Shown here in pieces: positions 1 to 9,778 of a stretch of DNA of 64,000 bases. The DNA comes from an uncultured Acidobacteriaceae bacterium. GTDB taxonomy: Bacteria; Acidobacteriota; Terriglobia; Terriglobales; Acidobacteriaceae. Position numbers and translations under genes: made by a program. The notes beneath the pieces are model-generated. The model was not told where the DNA came from and did no database searches. It worked only from the letters and a program-made list of their open reading frames with translations. The stretch covers positions 186,001 to 250,000 of the forward strand of contig CAIMKZ010000093.1 of assembly GCA_903842065.1 (NCBI GenBank), written 5' to 3'. How positions within the stretch are numbered: position 1 is the stretch's first letter; each line of letters starts with the position of its first letter.

Positions 1-66
1 GCTACCGACCTCCAGTGCCGGCTACTGGTCCCCCACAGTTATCTTGTGATACTAGAACGACAAGCG

Positions 67-104
67 CCTCCGAAGCGACGAGTTCCTTCGGAGGTGATTT
101 TTTT
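67..104 (+). terminator. Rho-independent terminator
   Basis: CCTCCGAAG (67-75) / CTTCGGAGG (86-94), 9-bp perfect stem followed by T-run. Confidence 0.8.
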
Positions 105-226
105 GTCCGCATTTCCCAACGATCATTACCTCAAGAATGTGAGAGTCTGCTGAGAAGCTATATCTGCAGGAAGGCGCGTCTAGAATGGCCGTAGTCCGGG
201 ATTCGAGCTTTCAGGAGGGAGTAGCA

Positions 227-925
227 ATGTTCCATTTGAGATTCGGGATGAAGAGGGCTGGCGCTGCGGCGGTTGTAGCAGCGGCGTGTATGGTTGGCTT
301 GAGCGCGATGGCGCAGACGCCGATGGCGCTGCCGCCCGCTCCGGGGATCACGCCGCAGATTCCACCCACGTACTCGATCGATCTGATGACGCCCGCCGGA
401 GTGAGCGCTGTGGGAGGGGAGTGGCGGTACATGGACTCGCGAATCGTCGAAGCTCCCTCGCTGCCTAACGCCGGCGCGCAGTGGAAGACGACCTACGACA
501 TTGCGCCCCGGGCGGCCGCGGCGAATTTCGACGACTCATCGTGGCCGGTGATTGCGGCCGACACGCTCAAGAATCCCCGCTGTGGTGGCAAGGTCTGCTT
601 CTGCTGGTATCGGATAAAAATTACGATACCGGCGAAGCTGGGCGATCGCGATCTGACGGGTCTGCGGGCGGGCCTCGTTATCACTGTTGACGATTACGCC
701 GAGGTGTCGGTGAACGGCGACGTTCCACGCTCGTTGGGGCGGCCGAGTCCAGCTACGGTGCAGGGCTTCAACATGCCGAACCGTGTTCTGCTGAGCGATT
801 CCGTAAAGCCCGGAGACAAGTTCGAAATTGCGATCCAGGGCATCAACGGGCCGATCGCGGTTGCGCCGGAGAATTTCGTATTCTTCCGGCAGGCGACGCT
901 GGAGTTCTTCAATACGAGGTATTAG
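227..925 (+). CDS. Exported hypothetical protein with galactose-binding-like/jelly-roll character
   Basis: ORF with AGGAGGGA Shine-Dalgarno before ATG 227; signal peptide ending ...LSAMAQ; W..YDI....A...DSSW pattern of sugar-binding-like domains. Confidence 0.6.
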   Translation: MFHLRFGMKRAGAAAVVAAACMVGLSAMAQTPMALPPAPGITPQIPPTYSIDLMTPAGVSAVGGEWRYMDSRIVEAPSLPNAGAQWKTTYDIAPRAAAANFDDSSWPVIAADTLKNPRCGGKVCFCWYRIKITIPAKLGDRDLTGLRAGLVITVDDYAEVSVNGDVPRSLGRPSPATVQGFNMPNRVLLSDSVKPGDKFEIAIQGINGPIAVAPENFVFFRQATLEFFNTRY

Positions 926-968
926 TATCCTGATAGGCTTTTCCCGATTCCCCTGGGAGGTAACACAC

Positions 969-2288
969 ATGAAGTTCCGTTCCATGCTGGCTGGTTTTGT
1001 CCTGCTCGGTTTTGCGCTTGCAGCTGCAGCGCAATCGGGTCCTCTTCGTGTAGGCGCCGCCAAGATCGACGTTACGCCCTCTGCCGAGCTTGTTACCGGC
1101 CTCAAAAACGTGTGGGGCACCTCCTTTACCGGGGTTCACGATCACATCTTTGTGCGGGCCATCGTGCTGGACAACGGGCGGACGAGCGCGGCCTTTGTGA
1201 CGCTCGATATGCCGGACATCGGCGACACGCTGCCCACCCGCCAGCGCATCGAGAAAGAGACCGGGATTCCGGCGGGCAGCATCTTCATCTCGGCCACGCA
1301 CACGCATAATGCGCCGCCGGTGGGGTCGAAGAACCCGCGCCAGATCGGGCCGGCGAGCGCGCAGTATACGCAGACCGTTCTCGATACGTATGTGGAGGCG
1401 GTGCGGCGTGCCAAGGCGAGCCTGCAACCGGCGCGCATGGTTCTGGCTAAGGATCAGGCATACCTCAACGTCAATCGCGACGAGTATATCGGCACACGAT
1501 GGAAGACAGGCCGCGATCCCGCGCGCCCCTCCGACAAGACGGTGTGGGTTCTGCGCTTTGAGACCACGGCTGGCGAGCCTCTGGCGTATTTCATCAACTA
1601 CAGCGTCCACGCGCTTACGCTCGGGCCGGACAACACGCTGCTCACCGGCGACTTTCCCGGCTCGACTTCGCGGTTCATCGAGTCCTACTACAAGGACAAG
1701 GTGGTGGCGATATGGACCTCGGGTCCGGCCGGCGACCAGAACCTGATTGCGACCTCGTGGGATCTGGACGATGTGCTTACGCATAAGGTGCGCGAGCCGG
1801 GCGAAGCCGCCTTTGCGCTCTCTGACGCCATGGGGCGCATATTGGGCGAGATTGCTATCGAGGCAGCTTCGAAGAGCAAGGACATATCGACCACGGTCGA
1901 TCTCTGGTCCGACTCGCGCGACGTGACCTGTCCGGGGCAGCACGTAGATGCAGCCGCCTATGCCAAAGGGGAGTTGCGCTTTGTCGATGCCGATCCGCAG
2001 ACCGTGCACATGGATCTGATGATGATCAACAACATCGCGATGGCCGGCGTGGCCGCCGAAGTTGTCACCAATATTTATTGGCATCTGCGCAAGGATTCGC
2101 CGCTGACCAACACCATGATGGTGACGCTGACGAACGGCCGGCTCACCTACATGCCCGACGACGCGGCCTACGACCTGCCGATCTTCGAGGTGCGTGCCTC
2201 ATCGCTCAAGCGCGGCTGCGGAGAGGGCGCAATCGTGAACAGCTTTACCGAGATGATGAACAAGCGCCTGGCGATGAAGGAGAAGTAG
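969..2288 (+). CDS. Neutral/alkaline non-lysosomal ceramidase N-terminal domain protein
   Basis: Signal peptide; GAAKIDVTPS, FISATHTHNAP, TGDFPGSTSR motifs; ATG 969 after CTGGGAGG. Confidence 0.75.
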   Translation: MKFRSMLAGFVLLGFALAAAAQSGPLRVGAAKIDVTPSAELVTGLKNVWGTSFTGVHDHIFVRAIVLDNGRTSAAFVTLDMPDIGDTLPTRQRIEKETGIPAGSIFISATHTHNAPPVGSKNPRQIGPASAQYTQTVLDTYVEAVRRAKASLQPARMVLAKDQAYLNVNRDEYIGTRWKTGRDPARPSDKTVWVLRFETTAGEPLAYFINYSVHALTLGPDNTLLTGDFPGSTSRFIESYYKDKVVAIWTSGPAGDQNLIATSWDLDDVLTHKVREPGEAAFALSDAMGRILGEIAIEAASKSKDISTTVDLWSDSRDVTCPGQHVDAAAYAKGELRFVDADPQTVHMDLMMINNIAMAGVAAEVVTNIYWHLRKDSPLTNTMMVTLTNGRLTYMPDDAAYDLPIFEVRASSLKRGCGEGAIVNSFTEMMNKRLAMKEK

Positions 2289-2292
2289 ACGG

Positions 2293-2730
2293 TTACTTCT
2301 GAGAGGGATCGGGCAGCAAGACGAGTTCGACGCCGGCCTCGGTGAAGATGTCCGATGTGAAGGCGAAGCTCTCGGTCCAGCGCTCGTTGTTTGACTTGAG
2401 CGATACGACGCGCTTGATGCCCGCCTGTACGATGGCCGAGCCGCACTGGGAGCAGGGCATGAAGGGCCACACGTAGACGGTGCAGCCATCGAGATCCTGC
2501 TTGGAGGTGAGGATGGCGTTCATCTCGGCGTGAATGATGGTGCGGTACTTGTTCTCGCGGATCTCAAGCCGCTCAGGCGTGTCGGCGACGCCTTTGGGGT
2601 GACCGTTGAAGCCGAGCGAGACAACGAACTTGCCGCGGGTAATCACTGCGCCGACTTGCGTGCTTGGGTCCTTGCTCCAGGTAGAGACAAGACGCGCCAT
2701 TTCGAGAAATCGGGAATCCCAGTCAGCCAT
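2293..2730 (-). CDS. Deoxycytidylate/cytidine deaminase family protein
   Basis: STQVGAVI, IIHAEMNAIL and PFMPCSQCGSAIVQAG zinc-binding signatures. Confidence 0.85.
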   Translation of the reverse strand: MADWDSRFLEMARLVSTWSKDPSTQVGAVITRGKFVVSLGFNGHPKGVADTPERLEIRENKYRTIIHAEMNAILTSKQDLDGCTVYVWPFMPCSQCGSAIVQAGIKRVVSLKSNNERWTESFAFTSDIFTEAGVELVLLPDPSQK

Positions 2731-2883
2731 TTGACCTCACTTGAAAATGTAGAACGCTGAAGAACAGTTTAGGGCATTTCGGGGCGACCGTGCTTCACCC
2801 GAAGATTGCTGGAAACCTGTTCGGCTTTCGAGTCCAACAGGCTCTTTGCACGTTGTTCCTCGCTAGTCTGATCATTGCCGGGA

Positions 2884-4164
2884 TCACACCCACGGAACGT
2901 CTTCGACTTGGCCAACCCAGCGGTTGATCTTCGTTCGGTTTGAGTATTTTCCAGAGTATCCGCAGGCGCTCAATAAGACCAACTCTACGTACCACTTTCC
3001 CAACGTGTAGGCCTCGAAGAATGGCAGCATAATATTCTTTGCGTTTGCCTTTGGAGGATGCACAAGTCGATTTCGAACCCCAACAAACGCTTGTGGGCCG
3101 TCGTTCCAATTTAATGCCTTTCCGACTGATTGCAGACTTGAAAGACCGTCAGGGATAGCCAAAGGTACATTCATTGTGGACAACAACAAGCGCAATTGGT
3201 CTGCAGCCGGTAGGCGAGAGAATCCGTCTTCTGAGAGAGACTGCCTATCACGAACTAGTACGTGCCAAGCTAGTCGTTCCAGTGCAGCCTGTAACAAAAA
3301 GCATCCACCGTCGGGTCCAACGAGAGTGGTGTCGGCGCGAACGTACCAATACAGAGCGTACCTCAATGCTTCTTGCCACTCGGTGTCAGTCATTTTTGCG
3401 ACAAAACCAGGAAATAGCTCCACCATGCAGCTACCATGATGAAAGTCCAACCAGTTGTATGAGACTTTACGCGGGCTTACCTTTCTTGTCCCCAATTCCT
3501 CCATCTCAACTTTTCCGTTAGCACCAACACCAGCCGTGAGCGCAGTCGATACCCAGAATCCGCGACAGAAGGTCAGAAAATCGCCCAAGAGGTCAAGCTG
3601 TCTTTGAGCTTCTTCAGGCGAAAACTCCGAACCGTCAAGCAGCCGAATGCTCACATGGTGCGTGAATGCGTAATCCTCAGTCTGAATTTGAGGTGGATAA
3701 CAGTAAATTTGTACGTCAACGGGAATGAAGGAAAACACCCAGTTCTCATGACGTAGTTCGAAACATTGATCCTCTGGTCTTCTTACCAGAAAGTAATTTG
3801 CGAAATTGAGGACGCCCGCTTCAATTCTGACTAAGGGTGTTCCCGAACGAAGAAAGATATTGGAACGCAGAGGAGAAAGTCTAAAGAAGTGGCCCGGAAA
3901 ATCCCCTCCGATTCGAAAGTTCGAATCTTTCGCATAGCACTCTGTGGGCTCTGATGAATCGCGAAACGAGACAAAAAATGAACCCTCAATAGATAGAGCC
4001 GGATATATGTCGTGCAGGGACTCCTGTGGCTCGATAACTAGGCTGTTGCCGAGTGCGAGGTCAAAATACACCTTACTGTTAAAGGTCCCAGTGCGGTCCT
4101 TGTGCCGGATCTGAAACGGCTCCTCTCGTATCAAGAGCGCGGTTGTATTCATCGGGGCCATCAT
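2884..4164 (-). CDS. Hypothetical protein with C-terminal HEPN-like (ApeA-like) domain
   Basis: 426-aa ORF; C-terminal helical region with GVRNRLVHP (Rx4H-type motif) preceded by LQAALERLAWHVLV. Confidence 0.5.
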   Translation of the reverse strand: MMAPMNTTALLIREEPFQIRHKDRTGTFNSKVYFDLALGNSLVIEPQESLHDIYPALSIEGSFFVSFRDSSEPTECYAKDSNFRIGGDFPGHFFRLSPLRSNIFLRSGTPLVRIEAGVLNFANYFLVRRPEDQCFELRHENWVFSFIPVDVQIYCYPPQIQTEDYAFTHHVSIRLLDGSEFSPEEAQRQLDLLGDFLTFCRGFWVSTALTAGVGANGKVEMEELGTRKVSPRKVSYNWLDFHHGSCMVELFPGFVAKMTDTEWQEALRYALYWYVRADTTLVGPDGGCFLLQAALERLAWHVLVRDRQSLSEDGFSRLPAADQLRLLLSTMNVPLAIPDGLSSLQSVGKALNWNDGPQAFVGVRNRLVHPPKANAKNIMLPFFEAYTLGKWYVELVLLSACGYSGKYSNRTKINRWVGQVEDVPWV

Positions 4165-4196
4165 AGTGAAAGGATAAATCCCCCGGAGCGATCGCT

Positions 4197-7100
4197 TTAT
4201 GCCGTAGCCCGCTGCCCGTCGCGGTGGCCCAGCTTTACGCTTACGATCTTCGATACGCCGGGCTCCTGCATGGTGACGCCGTAGATCATGTCGGCGGCCT
4301 GCATCATGCGCTTGGAGTGGGTGACGACGAGGAACTGGGTGTCGTGGCCCATGGAACGCATGAGGTCGGCGAAGCGGCCGACGTTGGTCTCGTCTAGCGC
4401 GGCGTCGACTTCGTCGAGTACGCAGAAGGGGCTGGGGCGGAACTGGAAGATGCCGACCAGCAGAGCCAGCGCCGTGAGAGCCTTTTCGCCGCCCGAGAGC
4501 AGCAGCACGTTCTGTAGCTTCTTGCCCGGAGGCGAGACGACGATCTCAAGACCGGCTTCGGCCTGATTTTCGTTCTCGGTGAGGCGCAGGAAGGCCTGGC
4601 CGCCCTGGAAGAGGCGCTGGAAGACCTGGCCGAAGTTCTCGTTGATCTGGGCGAAGGCCTCGTCGAACTTGGTGCGAGAGATGGTGTCGATCTCCTTGAT
4701 GGTCTCGACGGTGTTCTCGATGGACTCCATGAGGTCCTTGCGCTGGGCTTCGAGGAAGCTGTGGCGCTCGGCGGTCTCTTTGTATTCGTCCAGAGCCATC
4801 ATGTTGACCGGGCCCATCTGCTCCATCTTTTGGCGCAGTTCGCGGCAGGCCTCTTCTTCGGCGGTGAGTTCGTCGCCGGCCATGCGCACAATCAAGGCAT
4901 CATCGCGCAGGACCTGAGCCTCGACGTTGACCTCGGCGAGGCAACTGGCTTCGAGGTGTTCGAGGTCCGACTGGAGCTTGGCCAGTTCGCTCGAACGCGC
5001 TGCGCGGTTATCGCGGAGCTGATCGAGGGCGGTGCGCTCGTTCTTGAGCCGGGTATCGAGTTCGGCCAGCTGCTGGCGCAACGACAGCGCTTCTGCCGCG
5101 ATGGCCTGGGCCTGCGCAAGGGCTTCGGCGCGCGCGGTGGTGAGTTCCTTCTGCCTCGCGACGAGTGAGGTGTTTTCTCCGATACGCTGCTCGCGCTCGG
5201 CGATGGCATCGGTGCGCTGCTTTTCGATGCTCTGTACGCGGCGTTCTAGGTCGGCGTGTACGCGGTCGATGCGGTCGAAGTTGGCCTGCGCTCCGCGGCG
5301 GCGCTCTTCGAGGCCGGCCAGCTCGGCGGTGACGCGTGCGGCTTCCTGCTGAAGGGTCTCGCGGTTGGCGCGTAGTTCGGCGAGTTTCGCTTCGATTGCG
5401 TCGAGGCTCTGCTCGGCCTGTGAGCGGTCGGCTTCGAGGCGCGCAGTCTCTTCCTGCTTTTGCGCGATGGCGGCGCGGCGGGCCTCGCAGGCGTCTTTGT
5501 TGCGCGCGGCCTGGGCGGTGAAGTCGAGGTTGCGGCGCTCGACGCGCTGGGCCTCGCTCTCCATCTGGCGCAGCGAGGCGCTCAGGTTGGCGGCCTCAGT
5601 CTCTGCCTGGCGGCGCGAGGTGCTGGCTGCTTCGAGCTGCGCGGTCAGGTCTTCGATGGCGTGGGTGAGGGCATTGGCGTCTGCCTCGGACACGGCGAGC
5701 TGGTCTTGCGTGGCGGCGAGTTTGATCTCAGTCTCGCGCAGGTCGCGCTTGAGGGCCAGAGGGCCTTCGCTGGCGGCCTTGCCGCCGGTGACGGTGGCGT
5801 TGTGGAAGCACTCGCCCTCGGGGGTGAGGAAGTAGGCCCAGCGATATTTGAGGGCCAGGGTCTGCGCGGACTGTTGATTGTCGACCAGATATCCGTAGCG
5901 CAGCTTTGGCAGGATGTTTTCGAGGGTGTGATCAACGCCGCTGAGCACTTTGATGAGATCGCGCAGCGGTGTGACGCCTGACTCGGTGATGTCTTCAAGC
6001 GAGGTGTCGAAGAGAGCGGGCTGATCGTCGGAGTGGATGAGGAAGGTGGCGCGTCCGTCTGAGGTCTTGAGCAGGCGAACGCCTTTTTCGGCAACACCCC
6101 AGCTTTCGACGACGACGTAGTTGAGTTCTTCGCGCATGAACTGGTCGACGATGGCCTCGTGCTTGCCGGAGACTTCGAGGAAGTCGGCCAGGGTTCCCTT
6201 GGGGGCCATGTCGAGGCCGAGCGCGCCGGGCTTGAGGAGTTTGCGGACGCTGTCTGTCGAGTAGCTGTGGTTGCGGATTAAAGACTGCAAAGAATCGCGG
6301 CGGCCGATGGCCGAGGCCTGATCCTGACGCAACTGATTGGCGCGGGCGCGCTGGGTATTCTCTTCGGCGCGGCGGGTTTGGAGCGTCTGGCGCAGCGTGG
6401 CGATCTCGGCTTCAAGACGTGCGAGTGTATCCGCCGCGGCGCGGTGACGTTCTCGTGCCGCTTCGGTCTCGATGCCGAGGGACTCCTTCTCGTTGGTTGC
6501 CTGGCGCATCTCTGCGGACAGGCGTTCGGCCTCGCGTTCGAGAGCAGCAAGGCTCTCCTCGGCCTGGGCCATGTGATTGCGTGCGTTGCCGGCCTGGGTG
6601 TGCAGGCTCATGGCGTGGCGGCGGCTGGTCTCCAACTCGCGCTCTGAGGCGAAGACCTTTTCCGCGGCGGCGCGGGACTCCTGCTGGCGGCCATCGACCA
6701 TCTGGCGGAAGTCGCGAGCCTCGCCGGCGGCTGTCTCAAGGAATGTCTTCTGCTGGGCGCGTTCTTCTGCGATTCCGGCGAGCTGCACGCGGGTCTGTTC
6801 GAGCTCCGCTCCGGCCTGGGTGATGCGGGTTTCAAGATCGGCGACGCGCTCGGTGTTGGCGCGCTCGCGGGCGGCGGCGCGTTCGAGTTCCACGGCAGCC
6901 GCGCTGGCGCTGTTCTGGGCCTGCTGCCCGCTCTGGTCGAGCGAGTAGCCGCGCTCGATGAGAGAGTGCTGGCTGGCCTCTTCGCTCTCGATCTGTATGG
7001 CCGAAGCGTTGATCAGCTCGGTCATGGCGGCGATCTGCTCGTTGAGGCGAGCCTGATCGGCGTCCATGACGGCCATGCGGCTGGCCAGCACCACGCGCAG

Positions 7101-8009
7101 GCGGCCGCGCAGCTCCTCGCGCACGGCGGCGTAGCGCTCGGCCTTGGCAGCCTGGCGCTTGAGCGAGTTCATCTGGCGGGTGACTTCTTCGAAGATGTCG
7201 TCCACACGGGCCAGATTCTGCCGTGCGCTCTCAAGGCGCAGCTCGGCGAGGCGCTTGCGGGTCTTGAAACGGGTGATGCCTGCGGCTTCCTCGATAATTG
7301 AGCGGCGCTCGTAGGGTTTGGAGCTGAGCAACTGGCCGATGCGCTCCTGGCCGATGATGGCGTAGCTCTCGGGGCCGAGGCCCGTGCCCATGAAGATGTC
7401 TTGAATGTCGCGCAGACGGCAGAGCTTGCCGTTCAGCAGGTACTCGCTCTCGCCGGTGCGGAAGAGGCGGCGGGTGATGACGACTTCGCCCTTGCGTGGC
7501 GTGGAGGAGAACTTGCGGCGGCGGACCTTGACCACTACCGCCTGCGGTCCAAGCTGGGCGGCGGTGGCTTCGTCGGCTTCTTCTGAGGAGTCCCCTGTAA
7601 CTTTGCCGGGCTGCTGCTCGGCGATGATCTCTTCGGCCTCGGTGGCGCGCTGGCTGCGGAGCTCTTCTTCGTTCCAGTCGGCTGGTGTGTCGTTGTCGAC
7701 AGCGACCTCGGGCTCGACGGGGATGGGCCCGTCGTAGACCTCTGGGTCGACCATGGTGAGGGTGACCTCGGCCATGCCGAGTGCCTTGCGGTCGCGGGTG
7801 CCTGCGAAGATCACGTCCTGCATGTGGGTGCCGCGGAGGGATTTTGCGCTCTGCTCGCCGAGGACCCAGCTGACACCGTCGAGAATGTTCGACTTGCCGC
7901 AGCCGTTCGGCCCCACCACGACGGCGATACCGGTGCCGCCGACGGCGACTTCTGTACGGTCACAGAAGCTTTTGAAGCCGAGGATATGGATCTTCTTTAG
8001 TTTGAGCAT
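4197..8009 (-). CDS. smc: Chromosome segregation protein SMC
   Basis: MLKLKKIHILGFKSFCDRTEV, GPNGCGKSNILDGVSWVLGEQSAKSLRG, long coiled coils, LLSGGEKALTALALL, FCVLDEVDAALDE; ORF-track start is 5' of the likely start. Confidence 0.95.
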   Translation of the reverse strand: MLKLKKIHILGFKSFCDRTEVAVGGTGIAVVVGPNGCGKSNILDGVSWVLGEQSAKSLRGTHMQDVIFAGTRDRKALGMAEVTLTMVDPEVYDGPIPVEPEVAVDNDTPADWNEEELRSQRATEAEEIIAEQQPGKVTGDSSEEADEATAAQLGPQAVVVKVRRRKFSSTPRKGEVVITRRLFRTGESEYLLNGKLCRLRDIQDIFMGTGLGPESYAIIGQERIGQLLSSKPYERRSIIEEAAGITRFKTRKRLAELRLESARQNLARVDDIFEEVTRQMNSLKRQAAKAERYAAVREELRGRLRVVLASRMAVMDADQARLNEQIAAMTELINASAIQIESEEASQHSLIERGYSLDQSGQQAQNSASAAAVELERAAARERANTERVADLETRITQAGAELEQTRVQLAGIAEERAQQKTFLETAAGEARDFRQMVDGRQQESRAAAEKVFASERELETSRRHAMSLHTQAGNARNHMAQAEESLAALEREAERLSAEMRQATNEKESLGIETEAARERHRAAADTLARLEAEIATLRQTLQTRRAEENTQRARANQLRQDQASAIGRRDSLQSLIRNHSYSTDSVRKLLKPGALGLDMAPKGTLADFLEVSGKHEAIVDQFMREELNYVVVESWGVAEKGVRLLKTSDGRATFLIHSDDQPALFDTSLEDITESGVTPLRDLIKVLSGVDHTLENILPKLRYGYLVDNQQSAQTLALKYRWAYFLTPEGECFHNATVTGGKAASEGPLALKRDLRETEIKLAATQDQLAVSEADANALTHAIEDLTAQLEAASTSRRQAETEAANLSASLRQMESEAQRVERRNLDFTAQAARNKDACEARRAAIAQKQEETARLEADRSQAEQSLDAIEAKLAELRANRETLQQEAARVTAELAGLEERRRGAQANFDRIDRVHADLERRVQSIEKQRTDAIAEREQRIGENTSLVARQKELTTARAEALAQAQAIAAEALSLRQQLAELDTRLKNERTALDQLRDNRAARSSELAKLQSDLEHLEASCLAEVNVEAQVLRDDALIVRMAGDELTAEEEACRELRQKMEQMGPVNMMALDEYKETAERHSFLEAQRKDLMESIENTVETIKEIDTISRTKFDEAFAQINENFGQVFQRLFQGGQAFLRLTENENQAEAGLEIVVSPPGKKLQNVLLLSGGEKALTALALLVGIFQFRPSPFCVLDEVDAALDETNVGRFADLMRSMGHDTQFLVVTHSKRMMQAADMIYGVTMQEPGVSKIVSVKLGHRDGQRATA

Positions 8010-8370
8010 CTTTACTCCGGATAGTTCATCGAGCGCGCTAACGTAGGCAGAACCCCTCTCCCGGTCTTCGCTCCGGGGGACGGAAAGCCCGCATGATGTG
8101 ACTTTAAGGAGGCGGAAGTGCAGGGTCAACGCTGATAACGGGGGTTTTTGTGGATAAGAAGGAGCGGAACTTGAGGGGCAGAGAATCCTGTGGATTACGG
8201 GGGATTATTGAGTTTTCAGGCCAGTTTCATGCGGGTTTTTGAACAGGTGTGGAAAAGGGGGAAAGCGTTGAATGTGCGGTTGTCTTCCTTGAACAGCATT
8301 CCCGGCAAAATGCGTTTGGCTCCCTATCAAGAACGATTCTGTATCGAGAAGGAAGTAAGGAATAATGAGG

Positions 8371-8385
8371 TATAATGTAAGGAGG
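8371..8385 (+). promoter_or_regulatory. TATAAT -10 box plus AAGGAGG ribosome binding site for the AbrB/PIN pair
   Basis: TATAAT at 8371-8376, AAGGAGG at 8379-8385, ATG at 8394; no convincing -35. Confidence 0.4.
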
Positions 8386-8393
8386 AGCGTGTC

Positions 8394-8666
8394 ATGACTT
8401 CGGTAATTCAAGCAACAGCGACCAGCCTGGAAGCCACTGTTACCTCCAAAGGCCAGGTGACGCTGCCCAAGAAGTTGCGGCAGTATCTTGGTATCGAGAG
8501 AGGGAGCCGGATACGGTTCAACATTCCAGCCACAGGAGCCGTAAAACTCGAACCAGTGCAGCACGATCTCGAAGACCTTTGGAAGATGGCCGATCAAGGA
8601 GGCAAGACCGGCGTCGTCATGACACTCGAAGAGATGGATGCGGCGAAGGCCCGGAGACAGTGGTAA
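8394..8666 (+). CDS. AbrB/MazE-type antitoxin
   Basis: TVTSKGQVTLPKKLRQYLGIERGSRIRF swapped-hairpin AbrB signature. Confidence 0.85.
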   Translation: MTSVIQATATSLEATVTSKGQVTLPKKLRQYLGIERGSRIRFNIPATGAVKLEPVQHDLEDLWKMADQGGKTGVVMTLEEMDAAKARRQW

Positions 8667-9070
8667 TGCCCTCGGCGGGGATGGTTGCAGCCGACACCAA
8701 TGTGTGGGCCCGCGCTTACCTCAACGACGATCTGGCGCAGGCGCTAAAAGCGCGCGCTTCGTTGGCTGAAGCGCGTTCGGCGGGCGGAGTGTTTGTACCG
8801 CTTCTGGTGCTGGCAGAACTGTCGTGGGTGCTTCGCGGCAGATGGGACAGGGGACGGGTTCTGGAGGCAATCGAGAGCCTTCTGCAAACCAGAGGGGTGA
8901 CCGTTGAGTCGTCAGCCGTTGCCCGTAAGGCGCTCGAATCCTGCCGAAAGAGTGCATCCGGGTTCGCCGACCACTTGATTGCGGAGATTGCGTTCGCGGC
9001 GGGCGCCGGCGAGGTCATCACTTTCGACAAAGCATTTGGACGCGTAGCCGGTGTTCGCCGTCTCAAGTAA
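8666..9070 (+). CDS. PIN-domain (VapC-like) toxin
   Basis: Overlapping TAATG start; AADTNVWARAYL, ELSWVL, ADHLIAEIA, VITFDKAF. Confidence 0.85.
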   Translation: MPSAGMVAADTNVWARAYLNDDLAQALKARASLAEARSAGGVFVPLLVLAELSWVLRGRWDRGRVLEAIESLLQTRGVTVESSAVARKALESCRKSASGFADHLIAEIAFAAGAGEVITFDKAFGRVAGVRRLK

Positions 9071-9272
9071 GTGCATTCCCGAATCCTGTCGAATGTGCGT
9101 AGCCGCGAGATGATTCGGCGGCATTCCGGCCGATAAAGGCGGTTTGGATACCAGGCTGAAACTTTCGCATGGACGGTGATACGGGCACAAACATGAATGT
9201 CCCTTTTAGCCAACGACTAAAGCCTGTATTGGCGGATGAAGGCTCTGCCGTTTCTATTTCCAGATGCCCACT

Positions 9273-9504
9273 TCATAGTGGCGGAATCATGTCCATTCCA
9301 AAGATGAATACTTCCAAACATATTAGGCCGATGAAGATGTTCATCCCGATGCCAAACCAAAAGAGAAGCTTGCTGTCAGATCGTCTGAAGGTAAAAAAAT
9401 TTCAACCCGATCTCGCCGGTGGACAAGCCTCTGATCGCGCTCCAAAGACAGAAGATGCCTGCTAGTAAGAAGAGGAGCCTGTCAACACCTGAATACCTTT
9501 TCAT
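9273..9504 (-). pseudogene. Small two-TM membrane protein interrupted by a +1 frameshift at a T7 run (absent from ORF track)
   Basis: MKRYSGVDRLLFLLAGIFCLWSAIRGLSTGEIGLKFF | TFRRSDSKLLFWFGIGMNIFIGLICLEVFIFGMDMIPPL* restored by removing one T from the minus-strand T7 (plus A7 at 9393-9399). Confidence 0.6.
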
Positions 9505-9615
9505 CGCAAGCACGGTGACACCTCTTGATACTGTCTCCCATCTTCTTTCAGTTAATCGAGGTCATTCTAGCTGGATTGTCGCCAATTCGGAAGTAACGCT
9601 GTGTTGATTGCGCCA

Positions 9616-9659
9616 AATGCAACCGCAGATCCTTCCTCGCGCCGCTCGTCAGGATGACA
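9616..9659 (-). repeat. Dispersed intergenic repeat TGTCATCCTGA...GAAGGATCTGCGGTTGC, copy 1
   Basis: Same motif at 50481-50530 and 59296-59335. Confidence 0.7.
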
Positions 9660-9708
9660 GAGAAAGCGAAGTCTGGATGACAGTGCAGGAACTTAAGTGC
9701 TGAGGAAA

Positions 9709-9744
9709 TTTGAGGGTTGGCCGAGTAGTCGGCCAACCCTCAAA
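9709..9744 (-). terminator. Strong hairpin terminator downstream of the alcohol dehydrogenase gene
   Basis: TTTGAGGGTTGGCCGA / TCGGCCAACCCTCAAA 16-bp perfect stem. Confidence 0.75.
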
Positions 9745-9778
9745 AACACATGTGTTCCAGACATTGTTCCAGCCAGGA

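Noticed and set aside
1-49. Possible C-terminal tail of a plus-strand gene (...LPTSSAGYWSPTVIL*)
   Set aside because: Only 15 codons visible; consistent with the terminator at 67-104 but too short to support.
909-2084. 391-aa minus-strand ORF
   Set aside because: Antisense to ceramidase-like CDS, which has signal peptide and family motifs.
9169-9465. 98-aa plus-strand ORF
   Set aside because: The minus strand encodes a better-supported two-TM protein across the same bases; plus-strand product has no features or RBS.
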